In this document: piece after piece, positions 1 to 7,514 of the stretch
Layout: every line of letters starts with the position of its first letter
Position numbering within the stretch: position 1 is the stretch's first letter
Assembly: GCA_028280485.1 (NCBI GenBank)
Contig: JANQLS010000144.1
Location: 1 to 60,783 of the forward strand
From: Planctomycetota bacterium
GTDB lineage: Bacteria; Planctomycetota; UBA8108; JACQVS01
Length of the DNA stretch: 60,783 nt
Reading direction: 5' to 3'
The notes under the pieces: model-generated
Seen by the model: only the letters and a program-made list of their open reading frames with translations
Database searches by the model: none
Told to the model about the DNA's origin: nothing
Position numbers and translations under genes: made by a program

Positions 1-168
1 CTAATTAGTTTTTGTTGAAACAAGCTCCTGCGGAGCTCGCTTCAACCGTTCCAGCAAATCATAGATTTGCTTTCACTCCGCTGAACATAGGGTCTCCGAC
101 CCTATGTTTAGCGGCCGAGTTGATCCCAACTCGGCTTAGTTCCTGTTTATTCAACAGGAACTAATTAT
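1..168 (+). repeat. Multi-hairpin element, copy 1
   Basis: Five consecutive hairpins occupy almost every base of this stretch. They are: GTTGAA 14-19 with TTCAAC 41-46 around an inner AGCTCC/GGAGCT stem; AGCAAATC 53-60 with 64-71; CCGCT 78-82 plus an 11 bp stem 84-94 with 98-114; CCGAGTTG 115-122 with 127-134 around loop ATCC; and a perfect 12 bp stem 136-147 with 153-164 around TATTC. A related element lies on the other strand at 48623-48800 with the same order, the same ATCC and ATTC loop cores, and different but still paired stem bases. The element ends about 12 bases before the lipoprotein start at 181 and is followed by a T run. The left edge may be cut by the window. The function is unknown; a structured RNA, a mobile palindromic element and a leader are all possible. 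Confidence 0.75.
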
Positions 169-180
169 TTTTTTAGGGCA

Positions 181-861
181 GTGAAAATGCTATCTCAAGT
201 TTTTAAACCGAATAGAAGTTATTTCCTTAGTCTCCTTACGGCATTGCTGCCTCTTTTACTTTTAAGTGGCTGTTCCATCAAATCTAATTGGACTCCCCTT
301 CAGCTTGGAGTCATTTCAGAAGATACGGATACTAAATATAGTGAAATTCAACTTTTTCACAGTACTACGAAAGTAAAAGGATTACAACTTGGCTTGTTTA
401 CTCATAATCAAAGTTTGGATGGGGTCGCTATCGCTTTAGGAAGTGAAATTTCCCCTGGAATAGTTGGAGATGAAATCAGTGTAGAAGAAAAATACAAAAA
501 ATATTACCGCGCAGATAATCTTCAAATGAAGGGCTTTCAAGTTTCGGTGCTGGAATCAAAGGCAATTAGTATGTACGGTCTACAAATTTCTGGTTGGAGG
601 TCAGAAACTTACGATGGATATGGTCTTCAGTTAAGCGGAGTGGGAAGTGAGGGCAATTTGAAAGGTGGAGTTCAAATCTCTGGATTAATAAATAAATCAG
701 AAGAAAATTTTAAGGGGGTACAAGTCGCGCTTTTAAATGTCTCCAAGAATATGACTGGATTACAAATCGGATTGCTCAACTTTAACAAATCAGGTTTCTT
801 GCCAGTGTTCCCGATTTTTAATTTCGGTTGGGGTGGAAATGGAGAAGAACAAAATGAGTAA
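181..861 (+). CDS. Lipoprotein with GLQ(I/L)G-type surface repeats
   Basis: The 226-residue product has a hydrophobic N-terminal segment ending in a lipobox, LLLSGC (about residues 26-31), so it is probably a lipid-anchored envelope protein. The rest is built of short imperfect repeats such as GLQLGLF, GLQISGW, GLQLSGV, GVQISGL, GVQVALLN and GLQIGLLN. This pattern resembles the LA_2272-type surface repeat proteins described from Leptospira and the GLQ(I/L)GLxN repeats of other envelope proteins. These probably form a regular beta structure, but no biochemical role is known to me. The chosen start is GTG at 181 with AGGG just upstream; ATG at 187 is an alternative. It directly follows the hairpin array, which could be its leader. 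Confidence 0.72.
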   Translation: MKMLSQVFKPNRSYFLSLLTALLPLLLLSGCSIKSNWTPLQLGVISEDTDTKYSEIQLFHSTTKVKGLQLGLFTHNQSLDGVAIALGSEISPGIVGDEISVEEKYKKYYRADNLQMKGFQVSVLESKAISMYGLQISGWRSETYDGYGLQLSGVGSEGNLKGGVQISGLINKSEENFKGVQVALLNVSKNMTGLQIGLLNFNKSGFLPVFPIFNFGWGGNGEEQNE

Positions 862-872
862 TTGAGCCTCGC

Positions 873-1028
873 CATTTCAAGCCCGAAGCGTAAGCGAGTG
901 ACGGCATTGAATATAGTAAATGCTTACGAACTCACTTAAGAAACAAATTTAACACTGAACTGAAATCCCATGCGTTTTCAAAATATAAATCAAACACATG
1001 CACTCGCTAACGCTTCGCGCTTGAAATG
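873..1028. repeat. REP-like inverted repeat pair R1
   Basis: Two 28 bp arms (873-900 and 1001-1028) are inverted copies with two mismatches. The core reads AAGCCCGAAGCGTAAGCGAG. They enclose about 100 bp of AT-rich sequence with no gene. The same core appears as inverted pairs at 16076-16214, 34619-34764, 40338-40477 and 48597-48837. It lies just after the stop of the lipoprotein gene. The arrangement resembles bacterial interspersed REP pairs. Confidence 0.75.
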
Positions 1029-1121
1029 ATTCAATTTTGAAATAAATGGTTTTCGTACTCAATTTCCTGCCGGGAAATAAATTTGCAGTTACCTTTCCGA
1101 GCGCATCACCGGGCATATCGT

Positions 1122-1241
1122 ATGGAATCGCGCGGCAACAGTCGATCACCTTGGCATTCAAAAGAAGCTGTTAAGTGGTGGGAAGAGAACGGCGAGGAGT
1201 TTGTTAAGAAGCGGAGGGCGGAGGGGGTGCAGTCAGAATAA
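1122..1241 (+). other. Short open frame, possible gene remnant
   Basis: A 39-codon frame from ATG 1122 to TAA encodes a charged tail with WHSKEAVKWWEENGEEF. It looks protein-like rather than random, because Trp, Glu and Lys are spaced as in an amphipathic helix. No ribosome binding site precedes the ATG, and the frame continues upstream without a better start. It may be the 3' remnant of a decayed gene. I do not recognise a family. Apart from the repeat at 873-1028, the rest of the gap 862-1374 holds nothing I can name. Confidence 0.2.
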
Positions 1242-1374
1242 AAATCTATGACACCATTTTCAGTAAGCTTGCCTTGTCTTTCTCAGTATTCAAAATTTAA
1301 ATTAATCTTATTTGTTTAATTAATTCTATTTTTTGCCATCGGGTAGCGGAACTCTCAAACGTTTATTCTTTAAC

Positions 1375-1878
1375 TTACAAGCTATACCACCACGGTACTG
1401 GTAACTTCATGAGTATCAGATTTAACCAATCCAAAACGACGGTTATGAAAATTGGCATTACAAATACGATGGAGATCGTGTCATCTGCCCCACCCTTCTT
1501 CCTAATTACATGGGAAACAAAAATACAGAGACTTAAAAACAGCAAAGAGTAGAAGTAACTTATTGGATGTAAAAAGGGAGGGAATTCATGTTTATATATA
1601 CTCCAATCAACGGGTCGAACTTGGCTCTCTATAATGTAGAAAAAATGAATTGTGGTAAAGGCAGATCTTGCGCCCCAAGCTAAGAGGAGGCATTTATCGA
1701 TACATATAGACCATGCGCATACTTCTTGCCAATTTTCTAAACTCAATTTTTTTCTGTTGATATAAAAGCCTGAAAGTATCGTCATCGAGCTGGCTGCACA
1801 CAGAAATAATAATCCACAGTCTTTAATGGCTTGGGTAAAGATAGGATTGAGTTCAATGCCGACATAGTTTAATGCCAT
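1375..1878 (-). CDS. Hypothetical multi-pass membrane protein
   Basis: The 167-residue product has about four hydrophobic stretches (near residues 15-40, 55-75, 100-125 and 135-155), so it is an inner-membrane protein. No family motif is visible. The start at 1878 is supported by AGGAG seven bases upstream on the minus strand. It stands alone between an intergenic repeat and the ECF sigma gene, which faces the other way. It ends in KLPVPWWYSL. The function is unknown. Confidence 0.6.
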   Translation of the reverse strand: MALNYVGIELNPIFTQAIKDCGLLFLCAASSMTILSGFYINRKKLSLENWQEVCAWSICIDKCLLLAWGARSAFTTIHFFYIIESQVRPVDWSIYKHEFPPFLHPISYFYSLLFLSLCIFVSHVIRKKGGADDTISIVFVMPIFITVVLDWLNLILMKLPVPWWYSL

Positions 1879-2142
1879 GTTCCCACTCCTTAATAACTTA
1901 GCCTTAATTCAGTCTCTAATCTGGTAAATCATGTCATACAAATTCATTCAGCATTTCCCTGTTTCTGATAGCAGAAATTCTATTTAAATTATCCCCATCC
2001 TCTCTAATTCTTGGTAACAAATATTCATGAGTTAAGTCTTTAAAGTGTGTGGGGAACTTACGGAAAGTGAGCTTTTCTTACTCAATTTTAAATATTTAAT
2101 AGATTGCCTTTTCGTTTTCCTTGTGGAGAACGTCTTGAATAT

Positions 2143-3984
2143 ATGAAACGACGCCCATCTGACATGAAAGAACCGAATGAACTTCTCATACTCGAAAATC
2201 TTCCGTGGTTGAAAAACCTCGCAAGAAGCCTCGTTCACGACGAGGGATTGGCGGATGATTTAGTTCAAGATACGTGTCTTACTTTAGTTAAGAATCCACC
2301 TCGGTCTGATAAGTCTTTAGGGGCCTGGCTTAAACGAGTGATGCTCAATTCGTTGATCTCGAATCACCGACATGAAGCTTCAAGAAGGAGAGTCGAAAAG
2401 GTTATTGCTAAAGTAGAGCTTGAACAAAATGATCCAACGATAGTTGTTGAGCAAGCTGAAATCCTAAAACGGGTTCTCAATCATGTTCTCGCTTTAAAGG
2501 AGCCGTATAAATCAACGGTGTTAATGCGATTCTATGAAGAGAAAACGGCCTCAGAAATTGCCCTGGAGCAAGGGGTGACTGCGGCGGCAGTCCGAACACG
2601 GATACGTACTGCATTAGAAAATTTAAGAACATCGTTAGATCGGCAACACGGTCATCGCTCTTCTTGGAGTGGAGCGTTTATTTCATTGAGTACAGTTGAA
2701 GGATTGAAAAATACTAGCCCTCTTGGAGGGAGTGGATTTTTGAAATCACTATCTTATGGAGGGTTATTCGTGAATGCGGGTAAGAGTATTTCAACAGCGG
2801 TAGTAATGTCCGTCGCACTCCTAACTATCGGAGGGTCTTCATATTGGTTGGGTAGTCGTTCTGTGTCGGTACCACCCACACCCATTACTGGTAATGCCTT
2901 AGCTCAAGAGGAGTTGGCTCAACTTCGATCTGAAAATAAAGCTCTGATGGGAAAGATTCAAGAAGGACAAGATCAATTATCAGAGCTACGAAATGAGTAT
3001 TCGAATTACAAAGATTTCATAAAAGCACGCGAGCAATCAGCTAAGGAGAAAGAGAATGAAAGTGATCAAAGTGAAGCTAAATCTGATGAGGGTATCGATT
3101 GGGGATTATTGAAAGGGAAAACTAAAAATTTAGATTCAATATTTTCAAAAGCAATGGCCGGAGAAGAGCTGAGTGGTGAAGAAAATTTGAGCATGCAAAG
3201 CATCGTCATTGCTCTGGCGCAAATTGGAAACAGAGGACGAGAACTCTACGGGCAACCCTTCTTTGACGAACGTTTTCTGCCTGAATTATTTGATGCCTTA
3301 TATAATGAATCGCTGGGTCTCGACGATGAACAAGGTCAATTTTTACAAGAATCTTTAATAGCTTTTCTCGAAGAGGCGAATGAAAATTTAGATTTCACAA
3401 CGGCTTCTCCACTTGAGCGATGGTCGAAGCGCCGAGAGATTCATGATCAATTTGCCAAATCATTGAAGCAGGCATTAAGTGATGATCAATTAGAAATGTG
3501 GGTGAACCTGGAGAAATTCAACAAAGGCTTATTCGCTGGTAATTTCAACGAAAATAGCTTTGGAATCGGAAATCTTAGGTTCGAAGAAGGCGATCCAACT
3601 CATCCCCACACTGAGAGTGTCATCAACCAAAACAAAGAGGCTCAGAAAAGGGCGTTGCAAAAGACTTCTGAAATTTGGAAGAAGAGCTTTGGAGTCGATG
3701 GAACATTTGATCCTGTTCTCGAATCCTATGCTGAGAAGTTTTTAAACGAGTCCATTGACATTGTTAGTGAGTACATTCCTCCTGAAGGTGAACAAATGAA
3801 CTCAGAGCAACAACAATCGATGAAGAAGCAAATACTTGAGGCACAGATGATTCTTGAGAGAGAACTCATGCAGATGCTCGGTCAAGAAGCGAAAGAACGC
3901 TTTTTAGATACCCGTCCAACGATTATTAATTTCTTCTCTGGAAATGGTGGAAGGACGAATCGTCGAAATGGAAGTCCCTTTTGA
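2143..3984 (+). CDS. ECF sigma factor fused to a membrane-anchored C-terminal domain
   Basis: The first 170 residues are an ECF sigma-70 factor. Region 2 shows LARSLVHDEGLADDLVQDT and a core-binding stretch, and region 4 has a helix-turn-helix at KTASEIALEQGVTAAAVRTR followed by ALENLR. After a linker comes one transmembrane segment (VVMSVALLTIGGSSYWLG), a coiled coil rich in Glu, Gln and Lys, and about 330 residues of predicted extracytoplasmic sequence with no recognised domain. ECF factors with C-terminal extensions are known in Planctomycetota. I infer that this one senses the envelope directly instead of using a separate anti-sigma factor. ATG 2143 has GGAG 14 bases upstream. ATG 2164 aligns better with family starts and is equally possible; a TTG at 2104 is unlikely. 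It has no partner gene next to it. Confidence 0.82.
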   Translation: MKRRPSDMKEPNELLILENLPWLKNLARSLVHDEGLADDLVQDTCLTLVKNPPRSDKSLGAWLKRVMLNSLISNHRHEASRRRVEKVIAKVELEQNDPTIVVEQAEILKRVLNHVLALKEPYKSTVLMRFYEEKTASEIALEQGVTAAAVRTRIRTALENLRTSLDRQHGHRSSWSGAFISLSTVEGLKNTSPLGGSGFLKSLSYGGLFVNAGKSISTAVVMSVALLTIGGSSYWLGSRSVSVPPTPITGNALAQEELAQLRSENKALMGKIQEGQDQLSELRNEYSNYKDFIKAREQSAKEKENESDQSEAKSDEGIDWGLLKGKTKNLDSIFSKAMAGEELSGEENLSMQSIVIALAQIGNRGRELYGQPFFDERFLPELFDALYNESLGLDDEQGQFLQESLIAFLEEANENLDFTTASPLERWSKRREIHDQFAKSLKQALSDDQLEMWVNLEKFNKGLFAGNFNENSFGIGNLRFEEGDPTHPHTESVINQNKEAQKRALQKTSEIWKKSFGVDGTFDPVLESYAEKFLNESIDIVSEYIPPEGEQMNSEQQQSMKKQILEAQMILERELMQMLGQEAKERFLDTRPTIINFFSGNGGRTNRRNGSPF

Positions 3985-4026
3985 TTTGAAAATCAAAATG
4001 TCAAGTTAAGTAGTGACTAATTCAGT

Positions 4027-4482
4027 TTAGTTGTTTCCTTCTAACCAAACTAAGCCAACTTCCTCATCTGCCGTTGAGCTACAAAATAGTAATGAACTAC
4101 CGTGGCTGCTGTTTGCTAGTATTTGTTTTGCTCGTTCCTTGATTGCAAGGACCATTGATAGGTAAAAGTCATCGTCAGTCGTAACTCCACTTATTTCTTT
4201 CTCAGAGATATTTACGGCCACAAAATCTCCAAGAGACAAGTTACGTCCTAGATCGGTTTGCCATAGCATTGCTTCTTCCAAGTCACCCTGCGTGATTGCA
4301 TCATTAAAGTGTTGCATGCTGTACTTAATAGATTCAGCACGTTGTTTTTTCGAGTTTTCTTTAGTATCAATACAGATACTGACCCTGTCTCCTTCATGGT
4401 CGTGATAAATAGCAAAAGTATAAATGTCTAAATCTACAGCCTTTGCTAAAGCATCATCGATAAGCTGAATGAATATGTTCAT
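4027..4482 (-). CDS. DUF4303-like protein
   Basis: This is a soluble acidic protein of 151 residues without a signal peptide. The layout suits the DUF4303 family: an N-terminal helix, then FAIYHDHEGDRVSICIDT, a central W-containing segment, and a C-terminal CSSTADEEVGLVWLEG. The family's biochemical role is unknown; members often occur as stand-alone cytoplasmic proteins, and some lie near toxin or immunity genes. It is convergent with the ECF sigma gene and is followed upstream by an unrelated membrane-anchored protein. The family call rests on pattern memory only. Confidence 0.55.
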   Translation of the reverse strand: MNIFIQLIDDALAKAVDLDIYTFAIYHDHEGDRVSICIDTKENSKKQRAESIKYSMQHFNDAITQGDLEEAMLWQTDLGRNLSLGDFVAVNISEKEISGVTTDDDFYLSMVLAIKERAKQILANSSHGSSLLFCSSTADEEVGLVWLEGNN

Positions 4483-4510
4483 GAAACTATTTTTCCTTCT
4501 ATTACGTTTT

Positions 4511-4527
4511 TCATTACCAGGTAACGG
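4511..4527. repeat. Palindromic TTACCAGGTAA motif
   Basis: TTACC-A-GGTAA (4514-4524) is followed by CGGAAAAA in the gap between two minus-strand genes. The same palindrome recurs three times at 7288-7395, once also followed by CGGAAAA. It could be a protein-binding site or a short dispersed repeat. Confidence 0.4.
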
Positions 4528-4555
4528 AAAAAGGCAAAGTGTTTACTGATTCAAA

Positions 4556-5230
4556 TTACTCGTTGCCGTAATGCCTTTTTATTTGATATATAGGTAATTG
4601 TTCTTTTGTCGTGTAGATTAAATATTCAAGCGATACCCACCAGATATTATATTCAACAGATCTAATTTTAATCTTAGATCCACTCTTCACTGTCTTTCGT
4701 AATTCCTGAATCCAGGGTGGGGGAGGTTTCGGAATTTTTGGTGTAATGGATCCTGCTCGTCTTGGTTTTATTATTTTCAATGAGTCATCTTCCATAAGGA
4801 TCCCACGAGTAAGACTATTTCCAAAATAGATGACACTCACATAATCACATACTTCATCAAGGGGCCCACCAGTTTGAATAATCTTCAGCTCCTTCAAATT
4901 ATGTAATGTGGTGTTCCTTAGATTTGGAAATTCTCCTGAAATGATGTTTTTATATTTTTCTATTATGTGCACATTTGTATTTAAATAATTCATCGCCGCA
5001 ACTTGCATTTCTTTATTTACGCTCTTTTTAGATACGGCATGAATGTAGTCTGGATTGACTTTTATTTTTCTCAGATAGTACCACTGAAGGGTGTTACTTT
5101 TTATGGGATCGAATCCTCCAAGAAATCCGTAAATACCTACTCCAAGGGCCAAAACGCTGAACATTAAGGCAATTTGCTTACTACGTTTATTTACACGCAT
5201 ATTAATTTGTTTCTCTAAACAATCATTCAT
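4556..5230 (-). CDS. Hypothetical membrane-anchored protein
   Basis: The 224-residue product has one transmembrane segment near residues 20-40 (QIALMFSVLALGVGIYGFLGG) after a basic N-terminus, then a soluble domain of mixed composition that is probably outside the cytoplasm. It includes a Pro-rich stretch, PKIPKPPPPW, near residue 175. I recognise no family. ATG 5230 lacks a clear ribosome binding site; an internal Met giving MRVNKRSK is a plausible alternative that places the basic residues directly before the membrane span. It is divergent from the YceK-like lipoprotein gene, with about 90 bases between them that must hold both promoters. Confidence 0.55.
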   Translation of the reverse strand: MNDCLEKQINMRVNKRSKQIALMFSVLALGVGIYGFLGGFDPIKSNTLQWYYLRKIKVNPDYIHAVSKKSVNKEMQVAAMNYLNTNVHIIEKYKNIISGEFPNLRNTTLHNLKELKIIQTGGPLDEVCDYVSVIYFGNSLTRGILMEDDSLKIIKPRRAGSITPKIPKPPPPWIQELRKTVKSGSKIKIRSVEYNIWWVSLEYLIYTTKEQLPIYQIKRHYGNE

Positions 5231-5319
5231 TTATTATTTAGGACGATAAACTTATCATTAAAATAGCAATTCCTTAGCCATTTGATGCGAGTACTAAAAA
5301 TTGAATCAAAGGTGCCACA

Positions 5320-5703
5320 TTGAGAAGAGCCGCTTTACTATTAGTTTGTTTATTGCTCTTGTTGCAACCCGGTTGCATGACACTTTTAAGTCAGTACATG
5401 TACAGCGATAGCCTTACCTCAGTGGAAATGGATCTCGATGGGAATATGATCTATTCTGGAACTCGTATTAACATTGATATGTTTGCTCCGCCTTGGATTC
5501 CGGTGCACATTCCTCCCATAGATCTTCCGTTGTGCTTAGTCTTAGATACGGCTTTACTTCCACTTACTATTACTCAAACTATTTTATTTACACCTGAAAA
5601 AGCTAAAGCTGAAAGAGATGCGAAAACTGAGCAATTTTTGCTTCAGAAAAAACGTAAGAAAGCAAATGAAGAGGAGGCGGAGCCTGAAGTAATTGAGATT
5701 TAA
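5320..5703 (+). CDS. YceK/YidQ-like lipoprotein
   Basis: A 127-residue protein with a signal peptide and a lipobox around LLQPGC (about residues 14-19). It carries the core pattern of YceK/YidQ-family lipoproteins: YSGTRINIDMF, then DLPLCLVLDTALLPLT with the Asp-Thr and Leu-Pro pair. The family is an envelope lipoprotein group without a known reaction. The start is TTG 5320, preceded by AAAGGTG at good spacing. The C-terminus is a charged tail of Lys and Glu. The TPR gene follows 77 bases later on the same strand and may be co-transcribed. Confidence 0.72.
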   Translation: MRRAALLLVCLLLLLQPGCMTLLSQYMYSDSLTSVEMDLDGNMIYSGTRINIDMFAPPWIPVHIPPIDLPLCLVLDTALLPLTITQTILFTPEKAKAERDAKTEQFLLQKKRKKANEEEAEPEVIEI

Positions 5704-5780
5704 TCTTAATATCTTTTCTTACTAAAGGTGATCACTCTGAATGTCACAGTGGTCAACTCCAATTTCTAGTACCAGCCTAA

Positions 5781-6515
5781 ATGAATTTCGAAAAGATAAG
5801 ACAAATCAAGACTGAATTAAAAGACGACCCGGGAAATGTAGACCTTTGGGTTGATTACGCCAAGTTACTTTTTGATGATGAAGTGGATTTGGAGGAAGCC
5901 ATTCGGGCTCAAATTAAAGTTCAAGAATTAACTGAGAGGGACACTCGACTTAAAGTCGTCCACCTTCGCGCGCTAAACGGTGAAATGGAATCTGCAATTA
6001 GCTTAGCTTATGAAGTTGTAAGGGAGAATGATTCAGAACTCAGCTATGTGATTCTCATCGATACATTGATTAGTCATGAAAGCTATGGTGAAGCGAATCA
6101 GATTATTGAAGTTGCACTCAATAAATATCCAGATAATAGTGATTTCCATTACTACCTAGGAGTCACACAAAAGAGGCTTTGTCGTGAGCTAAAGGAAGGT
6201 GAGGTCGATCATATTATTAGTTCACTCCAGAAGGCCATACTCTTGGATCCAAATAATTTAGATGCTTATGATGAATTAGGGACTACTTTATTTGATATTG
6301 GCAGGCATAAGGAAGGATTGTTGATTTTAAAAAAGAATTCAGAATCGGATCAGTCTGATGGTTGGTTGAAGATGTCCTATGCGAATAGGCTCTGGCAAGC
6401 TGGATATATTGAAGAGGCTGACAAAGCCTTTAGAGCTGCAATTAATAGTAAAATAAACGATGAGCGGTTTAAAGAATGGTATCAAGAGTTTCTTGATGAA
6501 CGGGAAGTGGAGTGA
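5781..6515 (+). CDS. Tetratricopeptide repeat protein
   Basis: The 244 residues consist almost entirely of helix pairs with TPR features, for example VDLWVDYAKLLFDDEVDLEEAI, SDFHYYLGVTQKRL and NLDAYDELGTTLFDIGRHKEGL. About five to six repeats can be counted. It has no signal peptide or membrane segment, so it is probably a cytoplasmic scaffold for protein contacts. TPR proteins do not reveal a partner by themselves, and the neighbours give no strong hint. ATG 5781 follows the lipoprotein gene by 77 bases without a visible terminator. Confidence 0.7.
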   Translation: MNFEKIRQIKTELKDDPGNVDLWVDYAKLLFDDEVDLEEAIRAQIKVQELTERDTRLKVVHLRALNGEMESAISLAYEVVRENDSELSYVILIDTLISHESYGEANQIIEVALNKYPDNSDFHYYLGVTQKRLCRELKEGEVDHIISSLQKAILLDPNNLDAYDELGTTLFDIGRHKEGLLILKKNSESDQSDGWLKMSYANRLWQAGYIEEADKAFRAAINSKINDERFKEWYQEFLDEREVE

Positions 6516-6688
6516 GCCTGTTACACAGCCATAGAAAATAAAGTACCTATTTCAAAATCTTAAACTTCAGATTCAGGTATGGAAACACTCACACCCTTAG
6601 CTGGGAAGAAGCATTGCCCGAATTCATACCTATTTTCCCTTACTTCGCTACCTGGGGGCGGAAAAAATTAATTTGTAAATCCAGTCTA

Positions 6689-7105
6689 TTACTTTTTAAC
6701 TTTGACGAGATTGTAGAATTCTCTGATTTCTTTATCCTTTAAGATAATTGAATTCTTTAGGGGCCATTTCTTCTGACATTTAGGACAATCACCTGGATCC
6801 AGGCACCAATCAATAAATTTCCCTTCGTTGTCGAACAGGTATTCGGGGCGACTAGAAGGAAGTGCAGTACACCACCACGGTTGATCTACACCACGAACCA
6901 CTAAAAATGGAGTCCCATCAATTTTTATGATCCTACCGCCATTGGATGAACTGAATTTTATATAAAATTCCTCTATGGTTTTCATTTCTCTAGGATGGAC
7001 GTGTTTAGCGTACCACTCTTCATTGAATAATTGAAAAAGCAGTAAAAGAAAAATGAAAATGATGATTCCAGCAATATTTGAAATCGTCTTTAGCTTTCTT
7101 TTCAA
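6689..7105 (-). CDS. Hypothetical protein with N-terminal membrane anchor
   Basis: A 138-residue protein with a basic N-terminus and one hydrophobic segment (IAGIIIFIFLLLLFQLF, about residues 11-27), so most of it is probably extracytoplasmic. The soluble part contains WWCTALPSSRPEYLF and a cysteine cluster, CLDPGDCPKC, that could bind metal or form disulfides. No family is recognised. The start is TTG 7105; a stop at 7169-7171 closes the frame upstream without any ATG or GTG, and GGAG lies 11 bases before the TTG. Confidence 0.45.
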   Translation of the reverse strand: MKRKLKTISNIAGIIIFIFLLLLFQLFNEEWYAKHVHPREMKTIEEFYIKFSSSNGGRIIKIDGTPFLVVRGVDQPWWCTALPSSRPEYLFDNEGKFIDWCLDPGDCPKCQKKWPLKNSIILKDKEIREFYNLVKVKK

Positions 7106-7287
7106 TTCAGGGTGAACTCCAGATTCTAGTTGTGTAGGTATGTCCCATAATTGAATAGACGGTGAAGGTTAGTAGAGTGTTGCAAAAATTCAACAATGAG
7201 CGACGGCAAGCGCTCTAATGATTACAGTTCGAACTTGAGCAATCGCAGATTCGAATTCTTACACAGTTAAGAAATTGTAAACCCAAC

Positions 7288-7395
7288 CCTTACCTGGTAA
7301 GGATCGGTGCTCAATTTCGTTCACCTTTCCCCGTTATTCCGTTACCAGGTAGCGGAAAACGATGAGATGGCGTGAAGATGGTGTTACCTGGTAAG
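7288..7395. repeat. Three short TTACC/GGTAA hairpins
   Basis: Within the gene-free gap 7106-7514 three related palindromes occur about 45 bp apart. They are CCTTACC-T-GGTAAGG (7288-7302), TTCCGTTACC-A-GGTAGCGGAA (7337-7357, one wobble pair) and GTTACC-T-GGTAAG (7383-7395). A fourth copy lies at 4514-4524. They sit upstream of the glycoside hydrolase gene and could be operator sites or remnants of a short repeat. I see nothing else recognisable in the gap. Confidence 0.45.
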
Positions 7396-7514
7396 GGGAT
7401 GGGTGTTCGAATTTGAGATGTGAAATATTTGAATCTTACATTGCGTGATTAGATGTAAAATGGATTGTTGTTCAATGATGAGTCACTCAATTTTGATTTT
7501 TACACTGTTCATTT

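Noticed and set aside
949..1161. Minus-strand open frame of 70 residues
   Set aside because: It crosses the right arm of repeat R1, has no ribosome binding site, and has the composition of chance translation.
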